This document shows, piece after piece, positions 31,450-39,098 of a stretch of DNA of 39,929 nt (positions within the stretch are counted from its first letter, which is position 1; every line of letters begins with the position of its first letter). The translations under genes and the position numbers were made by a program. The stretch is taken from positions 1 through 39,929 of the forward strand of contig DASWFO010000303.1 of assembly GCA_036394195.1 (NCBI GenBank), in the 5' to 3' direction. This stretch comes from DATJPD01 sp036394195. Its GTDB lineage: Bacteria; Pseudomonadota; Alphaproteobacteria; CACIAM-22H2. A model generated the notes under the pieces. It was not told the DNA's origin. It searched no databases and saw nothing but the letters and a program-made list of their open reading frames with translations.

Positions 31450-32799
31450 TTACTGCGCCGGAGATGCCGGGGCCGGCTGCGCCAGCGGCACCGGCTGATC
31501 CTTCAGCATGCCGATGACGATGCTGCGCGCCTCGTCGGGATCCAACCCATGAAGCTGGATCAGGTCGCCGCAGTCGGCGACGATCGCGTCGGCGTCCTGC
31601 ATGATCTTCAGACGCTTGTAATGGTCGTCCTTATGCAGGCCCATGCTCTCGCCGACGATCTCGAGCAGGTTCACGATGCGGAACGGCCAGTCGCGCTCGT
31701 TCGCGCACATCTCGCGATGATCGGAATGGTAGACCGCGGCGAGCAGGTCGACCTTCGCCGCGCGCGCCGTTTCGAACTCGCGCAGATAGAGATCGCGTTT
31801 GTACGCCGGCAGCACCGAGAGGTTGACGCTCTGGAGCCCGACCGCCGGCTGCTGCAAATCGACGAGCTCGACGCCGGGAACGGCGCGCAGGAGCGCTTCG
31901 GCCGCCTCCATCACGCCCGCAACACCGGGATGGCGATGCAAGGCCACCCGCGCCTCGACCGGCCGGCGGAGCAGCGGGCGCAGATCGTCGAGGCGACTGA
32001 ACAGGAAGCGCATGAACGGCGTCATCTCGAATGGCCGGCTGCCGCGCTGCTGCTCGATGGTCGGCAGGGTCGTCTCGGTGAATTGGACCTGGCAGCTCGG
32101 ACACCAGGACAGCACCTGCCCCGATTTCGACTGCGACAACTTGTCGATGGTGCGGGTGGCGACCCGTCCCAGGATCTCGGTGTCGCCGGCGCGCATGTGG
32201 ACGACGCCGCAGCAATGGCTGGACCCGCCCATGACGCGGTAGCTGACGCCCAACGCGTCCATGATGTCGAGCGCCAGCAAGGCGATGTGCGGCGTCTTGA
32301 GCACGTTGCAGCCGGTGTAGAAGATGAAATCCGGCGGCGGTGCGTCAGGATCTTCGGGCGCCGATCCCTGCGGGCCCTGGCCAAGACGCTGCAGCGCCTC
32401 CGTCGTGAGCTGCAGCCGCGGCAGCACGTTGACGTCGCGCGCGAGCTTGCGGAAGTGCTCGACTCCCTGGCGCCGCCGCTCCGGCAGCTCCCGCGCCGCT
32501 TTGGCCATCGCGATGCGCGCCGTGGCCAGCAGGAAGCGCGGATTGACCCCGTAGGCGCAGGCCTTGATGCAGTCGCCGCTCAGCATGCACGAGCTGGCCC
32601 AGGTGCGCGAAGCCGCGGGACCGTCGCCGCTGCGCACGATGTCGATGACACCGCCGATCACGTCCACGGGGTTGGCAGCGGCAAGCCCGGCCGGCGGCAC
32701 GCTCGGGCACGCCTCGACGCATTTGCCGCAACGCGTGCAGGCGTCCAGCATCTCATCGACGCGCGCGCCTAATGCCGTTTCGAACGGAAGGGTGGTCAT
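31450..32799 (-). CDS. HdrC-HdrB-like iron-sulfur protein
   Basis: A 449-aa fusion of an HdrC-like ferredoxin part and an HdrB-like CCG domain. Cluster 1: C21, C24, C27, C31 (CTRCGKCVEACP). Cluster 2: C71, C77, C81 (CMLSGDCIKACAYGVNP), where the expected second Cys is Ser74. The first CCG unit (FYTGCNVLKTPH...SSHCCG...SWCPSCQVQF) is complete; a second region (VALHRHPGVAGV) has lost its cysteines. This arrangement occurs in HdrBC-type and sulfur-oxidation-type Hdr proteins and in GlpC-like oxidoreductase subunits. It probably transfers electrons between a flavoprotein and thiols or quinones; no HdrA or flavoprotein gene is nearby. Confidence 0.85.
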   Translation of the reverse strand: MTTLPFETALGARVDEMLDACTRCGKCVEACPSVPPAGLAAANPVDVIGGVIDIVRSGDGPAASRTWASSCMLSGDCIKACAYGVNPRFLLATARIAMAKAARELPERRRQGVEHFRKLARDVNVLPRLQLTTEALQRLGQGPQGSAPEDPDAPPPDFIFYTGCNVLKTPHIALLALDIMDALGVSYRVMGGSSHCCGVVHMRAGDTEILGRVATRTIDKLSQSKSGQVLSWCPSCQVQFTETTLPTIEQQRGSRPFEMTPFMRFLFSRLDDLRPLLRRPVEARVALHRHPGVAGVMEAAEALLRAVPGVELVDLQQPAVGLQSVNLSVLPAYKRDLYLREFETARAAKVDLLAAVYHSDHREMCANERDWPFRIVNLLEIVGESMGLHKDDHYKRLKIMQDADAIVADCGDLIQLHGLDPDEARSIVIGMLKDQPVPLAQPAPASPAQ

Positions 32800-32876
32800 T
32801 CGAGCCCCGCGTGATGGTCCTGTCCGCCGCGGCTGAGTGTAGCCGGTTGCGGGGCCTCAGGCCATGTGCCGGGGCG

Positions 32877-33113
32877 TCAATCCGGCTTCTGATACGGATT
32901 GCGGAGCTGTGCGATGACCCGGCCCAGCGCCTCGCGGATCTGGCGCTCGTCGCAGCCCATCAGCAGCGCGTCTTCGAACGCGTCCTGGCAGAGTTGCTCG
33001 ATCTCGCGGAAATTGTCGTGCAGCACTTTGAGCTTCTCGACGCAGGACAGCACCTCGCCCTCGCTGGTCTTCCACACGACACCTTGCCACGGCTTCTCGG
33101 TCTTGGCGCTCAT
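32877..33113 (-). CDS. Small conserved-looking protein of unknown function
   Basis: A 78-aa soluble, mostly helical, acidic protein starting MSAKTEKPWQGVVW. Two cysteines (SCVEKLKVL; QLCQDAFEDALLMGC, with a third in the latter) and a sharply amphipathic C-terminal half (REALGRVIAQLRNPYQ) suggest a folded, constrained protein. I recognise no characterised family, but the sequence resembles small hypothetical proteins I associate with Rhodospirillales-like genomes. It lies 77 nt upstream of the Hdr-like gene on the same strand, so the two may be co-transcribed. Function unknown. Confidence 0.75.
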   Translation of the reverse strand: MSAKTEKPWQGVVWKTSEGEVLSCVEKLKVLHDNFREIEQLCQDAFEDALLMGCDERQIREALGRVIAQLRNPYQKPD

Positions 33114-33158
33114 GCCTCTAATGTGGCGCGGGGCGGCGGGCCCTGCAAGAGTAAGCGG

Positions 33159-33563
33159 TCAATCCGACACCTGCGCCTCGATCGCCTCCATGTCGTCGTC
33201 CGACAGGCCGAAATGGTGGCCGATCTCGTGGATCAGGACGTGGCGGACGACATGGGCGAGGTCTTCTCCGGTTTCGCACCAGTAATCGAGGATCGGGCGG
33301 CGATAGAGAAAGATCATGTCCGGCATCGGCGCGGGATCGCCGCTGCTTTTGCGATCCAGCGAGACGCCGCGATAGAGGCCGAGGATGTCGAACGGGCTTT
33401 CCAGCTCCATCTCGCGCTCGGTCTCCTCGTCGGGAAAGTCCTCGACCCGGATCACCATGTTCCGGATGTGCCGCACGAAGTGGTCGGGGAGCGACTTGAA
33501 CGCGGCGTTGGCCAGCGCTTCAAGGTCGTCGAGCGACGGCGGCAGGATGTCGGGTTTCGCCAT
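33159..33563 (-). CDS. Minimal zincin metallopeptidase family protein
   Basis: A 134-aa protein of the Zincin_1 (DUF1025-like) family. The zinc-binding motif H112-E-I-G-H116-HFGLSDDD near the C-terminus gives the HEXXH pair, with a downstream Asp (D122) as probable third ligand. The N-terminal half (LEALANAAFKSLPDHF; VIRVEDFPDEE) is the usual family opening, and ILGLYRGVSL precedes the strand. It is presumed to be a cytoplasmic metalloprotease; substrates of this family are not established. It is the first of a short minus-strand group with the 78-aa gene 45 nt downstream, and divergent from the pterin dehydratase gene. Confidence 0.92.
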   Translation of the reverse strand: MAKPDILPPSLDDLEALANAAFKSLPDHFVRHIRNMVIRVEDFPDEETEREMELESPFDILGLYRGVSLDRKSSGDPAPMPDMIFLYRRPILDYWCETGEDLAHVVRHVLIHEIGHHFGLSDDDMEAIEAQVSD

Positions 33564-33638
33564 GACGCGAGGTTAGCCCGCCTTGATCGGGCGGGAAAGG
33601 CGGTCCAGTCTAGGCCCTCGGGGGCGGAGGAGGACGAC

Positions 33639-33929
33639 ATGGTTGCCAAGCTGACGGGTGCCGACCGCGCCCGCGCGATTGCCTCATTGACGGGCTGGCA
33701 GGAGCCGGCGAGCGGCCGCGACGCGATCCACAAGGAATTCAAATTCAAAGATTTCAACGCGGCGTTCGGCTTCATGTGCCGCGTCGCCTTGATGGCGGAA
33801 AAAATGGACCACCATCCCGAGTGGTTCAACGTCTACAACAAGGTCGAGATCACGCTGTCGACTCACGACGCGGGCGGATTGTCCGAGCGCGACATCAAGC
33901 TTGCGACCTTTATCGACAGCCTGACCTGA
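33639..33929 (+). CDS. phhB: 4a-hydroxytetrahydrobiopterin dehydratase
   Basis: A 96-aa PCD/DCoH protein that dehydrates 4a-hydroxytetrahydropterin, recycling the cofactor of aromatic amino acid hydroxylases (and acting in Moco-related enzymes in some bacteria). Family motifs: the LTGWQEPASGRDAIHKEFKF opening, MAEKMDHHPEWFNVYNKVEI with the catalytic His pair, and LSTHDAGGLSERDIKLA. GGAGGAGGACGAC lies directly before the ATG at 33639, a strong start. No phenylalanine hydroxylase gene is adjacent. It converges with bluB, with only 8 nt between the stops. Confidence 0.95.
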   Translation: MVAKLTGADRARAIASLTGWQEPASGRDAIHKEFKFKDFNAAFGFMCRVALMAEKMDHHPEWFNVYNKVEITLSTHDAGGLSERDIKLATFIDSLT

Positions 33930-33937
33930 CGGCCGCG

Positions 33938-34579
33938 TCAGCGGCGGAGGATGAACTCGGCCGGCGGGCGGCGATGCTCCCAGCCAGCGCGCTCGAGCTC
34001 CGGTGTGACTTCATCGGAGGCCGGATATCCCAGGCAGAAATAACCGACGAACCGCCAGCCTGCCGGCACGTCGAGCAGCACAATGAGGCGCGCGGGCTCG
34101 AGGATCGACACCCAGCCGAGGCCGAGCCCCTCGGCGCGCGCCGCCAGCCATAAGGTGTTCATTGCGGCGACGGTCGAATACTCGCTCATCTCCGGCATGG
34201 TCCGCCGGCCGAGACCCGAGCCCTGCGGCGTGTCGCGGTCGGCGAAGACGGCGAATTGCACGGGTGCCGCGTCGAGCCCGGCGAGCTTCAAGGTCGCGTA
34301 GAGCCGCGCCCGCTCGTCGGCGTAGCTGGCGAGCGCATCGGCGTTCGCCGCGGCGAAATTGTCGCGGACGGCCTTGCGGCGTGCCGGATCGTCGACTCGG
34401 ACGAACCGCCAGGGCTGGCTCAGGCCGACCGACGGGGCGAGGCAGGCGATCTCGACCAGTTGCTCGAACGTGCCCTCCGGCAGGGGGTCGGTCCGGAACC
34501 GGCGCACGTCGCGGCGCCAGCGAACCAGCTCGCGCAGCTGGTGGCGGAAATCCGCATCGAAGGTGGGGCCGGCGGTCAT
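33938..34579 (-). CDS. bluB: 5,6-dimethylbenzimidazole synthase
   Basis: A 213-aa nitroreductase-fold enzyme that cannibalises reduced FMN to make 5,6-dimethylbenzimidazole, the lower ligand of vitamin B12. It is recognised by WRRDVRRFRTDPLPEGTFEQL, APSVGLSQPWRFVRV and the diagnostic segment TMPEMSEYSTVAAMNTLWLA followed by GLGLGWVSIL, which distinguishes BluB from ordinary nitroreductases. No other cobalamin gene is in the window, and no cobalamin riboswitch is seen in the 94 nt upstream. It lies on the same strand as, and downstream of, the CoA-transferase genes, but the gap suggests a separate transcript. Confidence 0.94.
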   Translation of the reverse strand: MTAGPTFDADFRHQLRELVRWRRDVRRFRTDPLPEGTFEQLVEIACLAPSVGLSQPWRFVRVDDPARRKAVRDNFAAANADALASYADERARLYATLKLAGLDAAPVQFAVFADRDTPQGSGLGRRTMPEMSEYSTVAAMNTLWLAARAEGLGLGWVSILEPARLIVLLDVPAGWRFVGYFCLGYPASDEVTPELERAGWEHRRPPAEFILRR

Positions 34580-34673
34580 GCTGTGAAAACGCGGACAGGA
34601 ACGCGGAGGTTCCGGCGGTCCCGGTTTTGTCGCAGCGACCGCGGTGGCGCTGGCGGGCCGGGCCGGCCGGACC

Positions 34674-35336
34674 TTACTTGTTGTGCTGCACCAGCTTGTC
34701 CGAGACCCGCAGCTTAGCCTCGGTCTTCGCCTTGGCCTCGTCGACCGTGACGCCGGGGGCGAGCTCCGTAACCGCGACTCCCGCGTCGCCCCTGGTGTCG
34801 GTGACGAAGACGCCCAGGTCGGTGATCACCATGTTGACGACGCGCGAACCGGTCAGCGGCAGGGTGCACTTCTTGAGCAGCTTCGGCTCGTTCTTGGCCG
34901 TGTGCTCCATGAGCACCACGACCTTCTTGACGCCGGCGACGAGGTCCATGGCGCCGCCCATGCCCTTGACCATTTTGCCCGGGATCATCCAGTTGGCGAG
35001 ATCGCCGTTCTCGGCGACCTGCATGGCGCCGAGGAGCGCCAGGTCGATATGGCCGCCGCGGATCATCCCGAAGCTGTCGGCGCTGCTGAAATAGCTGGTG
35101 GTCGGCAACTCGGTGACCGTCTGCTTGCCGGCATTGATCAGATCCGCGTCCTCTTCGCCCTCATAGGGAAACGGACCGATGCCGAGCATGCCGTTCTCGC
35201 TCTGCAGCTGGACGCTCATGCCCTCGGGAATGTAGTTCGAGACCAGGGTCGGAATGCCGATGCCGAGATTCACGTAATAGCCGTCGCGCAATTCCTTCGC
35301 GGCGCGCGCCGCCATGTCTTCGCGGGTCCAGGCCAT
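34674..35336 (-). CDS. scoB: 3-oxoacid CoA-transferase subunit B
   Basis: A 220-aa beta subunit of a succinyl-CoA:3-oxoacid CoA-transferase. The catalytic Glu is E47 in VQLQSENGMLGIGP; GYYVNLGIGIPTLVSNYIP and the GGHIDLALLGAMQV segment are typical of ScoB/AtoA. It moves CoA from succinyl-CoA to acetoacetate or a similar 3-oxoacid. A close relative, PcaJ (3-oxoadipate), cannot be excluded, though the sequence looks more Sco-like. AAAGGA lies 7 nt before the ATG; it begins 15 nt after scoA ends. Confidence 0.93.
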   Translation of the reverse strand: MAWTREDMAARAAKELRDGYYVNLGIGIPTLVSNYIPEGMSVQLQSENGMLGIGPFPYEGEEDADLINAGKQTVTELPTTSYFSSADSFGMIRGGHIDLALLGAMQVAENGDLANWMIPGKMVKGMGGAMDLVAGVKKVVVLMEHTAKNEPKLLKKCTLPLTGSRVVNMVITDLGVFVTDTRGDAGVAVTELAPGVTVDEAKAKTEAKLRVSDKLVQHNK

Positions 35337-35351
35337 GTTCGGTCCTTTCGG

Positions 35352-36053
35352 TTACGCGCGTTTGCGGGTGGTCCGTTGCTCGATGCGCTTTTGCGGATTT
35401 TTCACGTGCACGATGCGCTTCACGAAAATGCCCGGCGTGATGATGTGATCGGGTTCGATCTGGCCGGGCTCGACGAGGGCCTCGACCTGGGCGACGGTGA
35501 GCTTGCCGGCCGAGGCCATGATCGGATTGAAGTTCCGCGCCGTCTTCCGGTAGACGAGGTTGCCCTCGGTGTCGCCTTTCCACGCGTGCACGATCGACAG
35601 GTCGGCGACGAGGCCGCTCTCCATGATGTACTTCTCGCCGTCGAACTCGCGCACTTCTTTACCCTTGGCGACTTCGGTGCCGTAGCCGGTCTTGGTGTAG
35701 AAGGCGGGTATGCCCGCACCGCCGGCGCGGATGCGCTCGGCGAGCGTGCCTTGCGGGTTGAACTCGATCTCGAGCTGGCCGGCGAGATACTGCTCGGCGA
35801 ACAGCTTGTTCTCGCCGACATAGGACGAGATCATCTTCTTGATCTGCTTTGTCTCGAGCAGCAGGCCGAGCCCCGCACCGTCGATGCCGGCATTGTTCGA
35901 CACGACGGTCAGATTTTTCACGCCGGAGTCCCGGATCGCCAGGATCAGCTGATCGGGAATTCCGCACAGGCCGAAGCCGCCGGCCATGATCAGCATCCCA
36001 TCCTTGAGGACGCCGGCGAGGGCTGCTGTCGCGTCGGGATAGACTTTCTTCAT
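35352..36053 (-). CDS. scoA: 3-oxoacid CoA-transferase subunit A
   Basis: A 233-aa alpha subunit pairing with the downstream subunit B. It begins MKKVYPDATAALAGVLKDG and has the glycine-rich oxyanion loop MAGGFGLCGIPDQLI, then VSNNAGIDGAGLGLLL, SYVGENKLFAEQYL and ERIRAGGAGIPAFYT, all typical of the ScoA/AtoD family, with a basic C-terminal tail. The first gene of a two-gene operon, divergent from the DinB gene. The start at 36053 keeps the family N-terminus, but the ribosome binding site (GTGGGGG, 10 nt away) is only fair. Confidence 0.93.
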   Translation of the reverse strand: MKKVYPDATAALAGVLKDGMLIMAGGFGLCGIPDQLILAIRDSGVKNLTVVSNNAGIDGAGLGLLLETKQIKKMISSYVGENKLFAEQYLAGQLEIEFNPQGTLAERIRAGGAGIPAFYTKTGYGTEVAKGKEVREFDGEKYIMESGLVADLSIVHAWKGDTEGNLVYRKTARNFNPIMASAGKLTVAQVEALVEPGQIEPDHIITPGIFVKRIVHVKNPQKRIEQRTTRKRA

Positions 36054-36089
36054 GAAGATGAACCCCCACAGGTCGAGCCGAGATGGCGT

Positions 36090-36117
36090 ATACTAGTCGC
36101 TCGACCGGCCGGTGCAA
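36090..36117 (-). promoter_or_regulatory. Possible scoAB promoter
   Basis: On the minus strand TTGCAC (36117-36112), a 16-bp spacer and TAGTAT (36095-36090), giving a leader of about 30 nt. The -35 is a modest match; weak evidence. Confidence 0.3.
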
Positions 36118-36165
36118 GGCAGCCGTGGTTCAACGCCAAAAGAAAGCGGCCGGCGAGGGATGCCT

Positions 36166-36690
36166 ATGAGCTTCGTCCCGCCCGATCTCGCCTATTTCCG
36201 GTCGCTGGCGCGCTACAACCAGTGGGCCAACCGGCGGCTTTACGCGGCCGCGGGGGCTCTGCACGAAGCCGATTACATGTGCGCCGTGCCGTCCTTCTTC
36301 GGCTCGCTGCACGCGACCCTCAACCATATCCTGGTCGGCGACCGGATGTGGATGGGCCGGCTCGCCGGGCTCGAGGAGACCAAGATCAGGTCGCTCGACC
36401 AGATCCTCTACGCCGATCTGGTCGGCTTGCGGGTGGCGCGCGAGGCCGAAGACGCGCTGATCATCAATTATGCCGACGACCTCGACGAGCCGACCCTGAA
36501 CTCGACTTTGCGCTACAAGACGAGCAAGGGCGAACCGCAGGCCACACCGGTGCGGCATGTGCTGGGTCACCTGTTCAACCACCAGACCCACCACCGCGGC
36601 CAATGCCACGGTCTGCTGTCGGCGCTTGGCGTGAAGGACCCGCCGGCACTCGACCTCATCTATTACCTGCGCGAGGCGGCGCCGGGCTGA
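36166..36690 (+). CDS. DinB family protein
   Basis: A 174-aa four-helix-bundle protein of the DinB/YfiT-like metalloenzyme superfamily. The expected His triad is present: His in HATLNHILVGDRMW and the HxxxH pair in LFNHQTHHRGQCHGLL. RYNQWANRRLY is the standard first-helix motif. Members include thiol-transfer and damage-induced proteins; many are uncharacterised. Of two adjacent ATGs I chose 36166 (MSFVPPDLAYF), since GAGGG ends 6 nt before it; 36160 would overlap that box. It is divergent from scoA and followed by a palindromic repeat. Confidence 0.93.
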   Translation: MSFVPPDLAYFRSLARYNQWANRRLYAAAGALHEADYMCAVPSFFGSLHATLNHILVGDRMWMGRLAGLEETKIRSLDQILYADLVGLRVAREAEDALIINYADDLDEPTLNSTLRYKTSKGEPQATPVRHVLGHLFNHQTHHRGQCHGLLSALGVKDPPALDLIYYLREAAPG

Positions 36691-36723
36691 GGGTCAAACA
36701 GGTTTGAGCGCGTTTATCTCCGT

Positions 36724-36842
36724 CGTCATTCCCGCGCCGGTGTCGCGTTTCGCGAGCACTTGGCGGGAATCCATGGTTCAGCGGCACGATGGATGCCCGC
36801 TCAGGTGCTCGCGCGAAGCGCGACACCGACGCGGGCATGACG
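36724..36842. repeat. Long imperfect palindromic intergenic repeat
   Basis: Two arms of about 52 nt (36724-36774 and 36789-36842), nearly exact reverse complements, around a 14-nt loop. Each arm carries CGTCAT-(T/G)-CCCGCG, CGGTGTCGCG, CGAGCAC and GCGGG-(A/C)-ATCCAT. It lies between the convergent DinB and methyltransferase genes. Dispersed CGTCATTCCCGC-type palindromes are common in Alphaproteobacteria, and mobile REP/MITE-like behaviour is plausible. Confidence 0.85.
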
Positions 36843-36858
36843 AAAGGGAATGGCCTTT

Positions 36859-38100
36859 CTAACTCGGCAGCTTCAGCATCAGGTGCCCGACGCCGTGGAA
36901 CGCGGCGAAGTACTGCCGGAACTGCACCATAAAGCCGTCCTTCGACAGATCGGGACGGCGGCCGCGGATCTCGTCGTAGATCTGGCTCAGGTTGCGCTGG
37001 CCGTCGATCAGCTGCGCGATCGCCGGCGTCAGGGCGGGCAGCGGCAGCTTCGCGGTCCAGCCGTCAACGCTCGCATTCAGATGCGATCCCGGCTTGAAGC
37101 CGCGTGCCGTCGCTGCCACCTCCGGCTCGCAATAGACCGGGATCGCATCGTCGTGGTCGGGAGTCGGCGGTGCGACCCCGTTCGTCTGGCGCACGACGTA
37201 GAACACGTGGCTTTTGATGTTGCCGGCGAGATTTTCGGCAAACGCCGCCCGCTCGAGCGGTGTCTTCTCGCGCAGCCGCCGCAGCAGAGCGGCGTCGGCC
37301 AGGTAGCTCGCCGGCTCGTAGCGCGCCGGCGGCACGAAGGTCACCAGCCGCAAGCCGGCGCCGGTGGCGAGCTCGTCGAGCTCGGGCACGGTATACGCCC
37401 GGTCGCGGGCGTGCAGCAGCAGGTCGAAGATGCCGGCGTCGCCTTCGATGATGTGGTCGGTGACGAACGGATTGCGCGACAGCCAGTTGGTCGGCGGCAG
37501 CTGGGCGATCAGCTTCTTCGCCACCGCCAGGCGCGCCGCTACGTCGTCGGCGTCGCCGAGCAACGCCTTGAGCATGGCCTGGGTCGAATACACGCCGACA
37601 CGGCCGAGTTGCCCGTACAGCATCAGCCCCATGCCGCCGTCCTCGGCCAAGAGGCCGGCCAGGCGCTTCAACATGGCCGGCGGATCGGCCAGATGATGCA
37701 GCACGCCGCAGCAGTCGATGTAGCCGAAGCGACCGAGCTTCAACGCTTCGAGATCCAGGAGCGAGCCGGTGACGAAGCGGATGTTGGTGAGCTTGCGCAC
37801 CGCGGCGCGGGCCTCGGCGATCCGCCGCGACGCGGCGGACCAGTCGAGGTAGACGATCTCCGCCGCGGTGGCGCCGGCGTCCGCCAGCTGCTGGCCGAGC
37901 ATGATCGCGGCATCGCCCGTCCCGCCGCCGGCGACGAGGGCCCGAAACGGCTTGGTGAAATCGCGGCGTCCGCCGAAGACGAAATGATTGAGCTCGGCCA
38001 GCCGCGAGGGCGAGCCGGTGACGAGACGCTTCGCCTCGTCCTGCGGGTTGCGCGGCGGATAGGGCAGCGCCTCGTATTGCTCGTGGACGGGATCGCTCAT
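36859..38100 (-). CDS. Class I SAM-dependent methyltransferase with C-terminal domain
   Basis: A 413-aa protein whose N-terminal 260 or so residues form a Rossmann methyltransferase: motif I ALVAGGGTGDAAIML, the acidic residue in EIVYLDWS, and CCGVLHHLADPPAMLKRL. The C-terminal part (about 300-413) resembles a small winged or regulatory domain (LIDGQRNLSQIYDEIRGRRP). The EQYEALPYPPRNPQDE opening is typical of a bacterial methyltransferase group of unknown substrate. The ATG at 38100 overlaps the quinone-oxidoreductase stop (ATGA), so the two are co-translated. Confidence 0.88.
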   Translation of the reverse strand: MSDPVHEQYEALPYPPRNPQDEAKRLVTGSPSRLAELNHFVFGGRRDFTKPFRALVAGGGTGDAAIMLGQQLADAGATAAEIVYLDWSAASRRIAEARAAVRKLTNIRFVTGSLLDLEALKLGRFGYIDCCGVLHHLADPPAMLKRLAGLLAEDGGMGLMLYGQLGRVGVYSTQAMLKALLGDADDVAARLAVAKKLIAQLPPTNWLSRNPFVTDHIIEGDAGIFDLLLHARDRAYTVPELDELATGAGLRLVTFVPPARYEPASYLADAALLRRLREKTPLERAAFAENLAGNIKSHVFYVVRQTNGVAPPTPDHDDAIPVYCEPEVAATARGFKPGSHLNASVDGWTAKLPLPALTPAIAQLIDGQRNLSQIYDEIRGRRPDLSKDGFMVQFRQYFAAFHGVGHLMLKLPS

Positions 38101-39086
38101 GTGGCGCCGGCGCCGGTGACGATGACCACCTTACCCGTCGATTTGCGGCTGAGCAGCAGGTCCATGGCCGCCGCGATGTTGGCGAGCGGCAGGCGATGCG
38201 ACACGTGCGGCTTGAGCTTGCCCTCGGCCCACCACTGGAACAGGCGCGCGAAGGAGTCCCGCAAGATGGCCGGGCTGCGCTTGCGGTAAGCGCCCCAGAA
38301 CACGCCAATGGTGGCGATGTTCTTCACCAGCAGGAGATTGGCCGGCGGTGCCGGGATGCGTCCGCCGGCGAAACCGACCACCAGGATCCGCCCTTCCCAG
38401 GCGGTGGCGCGAAGCGCCGCATCGAACATGTCGCCGCCGACCGGATCGAATACCACGTCGGCGCCGCGATCGTCGGTCAGCTCCTTCACCCGCAGGCGCA
38501 GATCCTCGGCCGCATAGTCGATCGTCGCGTCGGCGCCGTGCGCCTTGGCGATCGCCAGCTTGTCCGCGCCGCGCGCGGCGGCGATCACGCGGGCACCCAT
38601 CGCCTTGCCGATCTCGACCGCCGTGAGCCCGACGCCGCCGGCCGCACCCAGGACCAGCAGCGTCTCGCCGGCGACCAGGCGGCCGCGATGATTGAGGCCG
38701 AGCTCGGACGTGCCATAGGCCACCGGGAATCCGGCCGCGGTCACGAAGTCCATGCGGTCGGGAATGCGGTAGAGATCGGCGGCCGACGCGACCGCCTCCT
38801 CGGCGAACGCACCGGTGCCCAGCAGCGCCACCACCCGGTCGCCGACCTTGACGTCACTCACGTCGGGAGCGACGTCGAGCACCGTGCCCGCGGCTTCCAG
38901 ACCCGGCACGAACGGAAACGGTGGCTTCTCTTGATATTTGCCGGCGACCATCAGGGTGTCGGCGAAATTGATTCCGGCGGCGGCGATCGCGAGGCGCACC
39001 TGGCCGGCGCCGAGCTTCGGCGACGGAATCTCCTCCACCGCCAGCGTTCGCGGCTCTCCAAACTGACGGCAGACGACGGCGCGCAT
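38097..39086 (-). CDS. NADPH:quinone oxidoreductase family protein (MDR, zinc-free)
   Basis: A 329-aa medium-chain dehydrogenase/reductase of the QOR type. GROES-like N-terminus (MRAVVCRQFGEPRTLAVEEIP; AAGINFADTLMVAGKY), nucleotide-binding LVLGAAGGVGLTAVEIGKA, GADVVFDPVGGDMFD, and no structural or catalytic zinc cysteines. It reduces quinones or enoyl-type carbonyls with NADPH. It is the first gene of a two-gene overlapping operon with the methyltransferase and lies 12 nt after the asparaginase gene on the same strand, so a three-gene transcript is possible. Confidence 0.92.
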   Translation of the reverse strand: MRAVVCRQFGEPRTLAVEEIPSPKLGAGQVRLAIAAAGINFADTLMVAGKYQEKPPFPFVPGLEAAGTVLDVAPDVSDVKVGDRVVALLGTGAFAEEAVASAADLYRIPDRMDFVTAAGFPVAYGTSELGLNHRGRLVAGETLLVLGAAGGVGLTAVEIGKAMGARVIAAARGADKLAIAKAHGADATIDYAAEDLRLRVKELTDDRGADVVFDPVGGDMFDAALRATAWEGRILVVGFAGGRIPAPPANLLLVKNIATIGVFWGAYRKRSPAILRDSFARLFQWWAEGKLKPHVSHRLPLANIAAAMDLLLSRKSTGKVVIVTGAGAT

Positions 39087-39098
39087 GGCAGGTCTCCG

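Noticed and set aside
34580..34673. Cobalamin riboswitch upstream of bluB
   Set aside because: The 94-nt gap is too short for a B12 riboswitch and shows no B12-box-like sequence that I can recognise.
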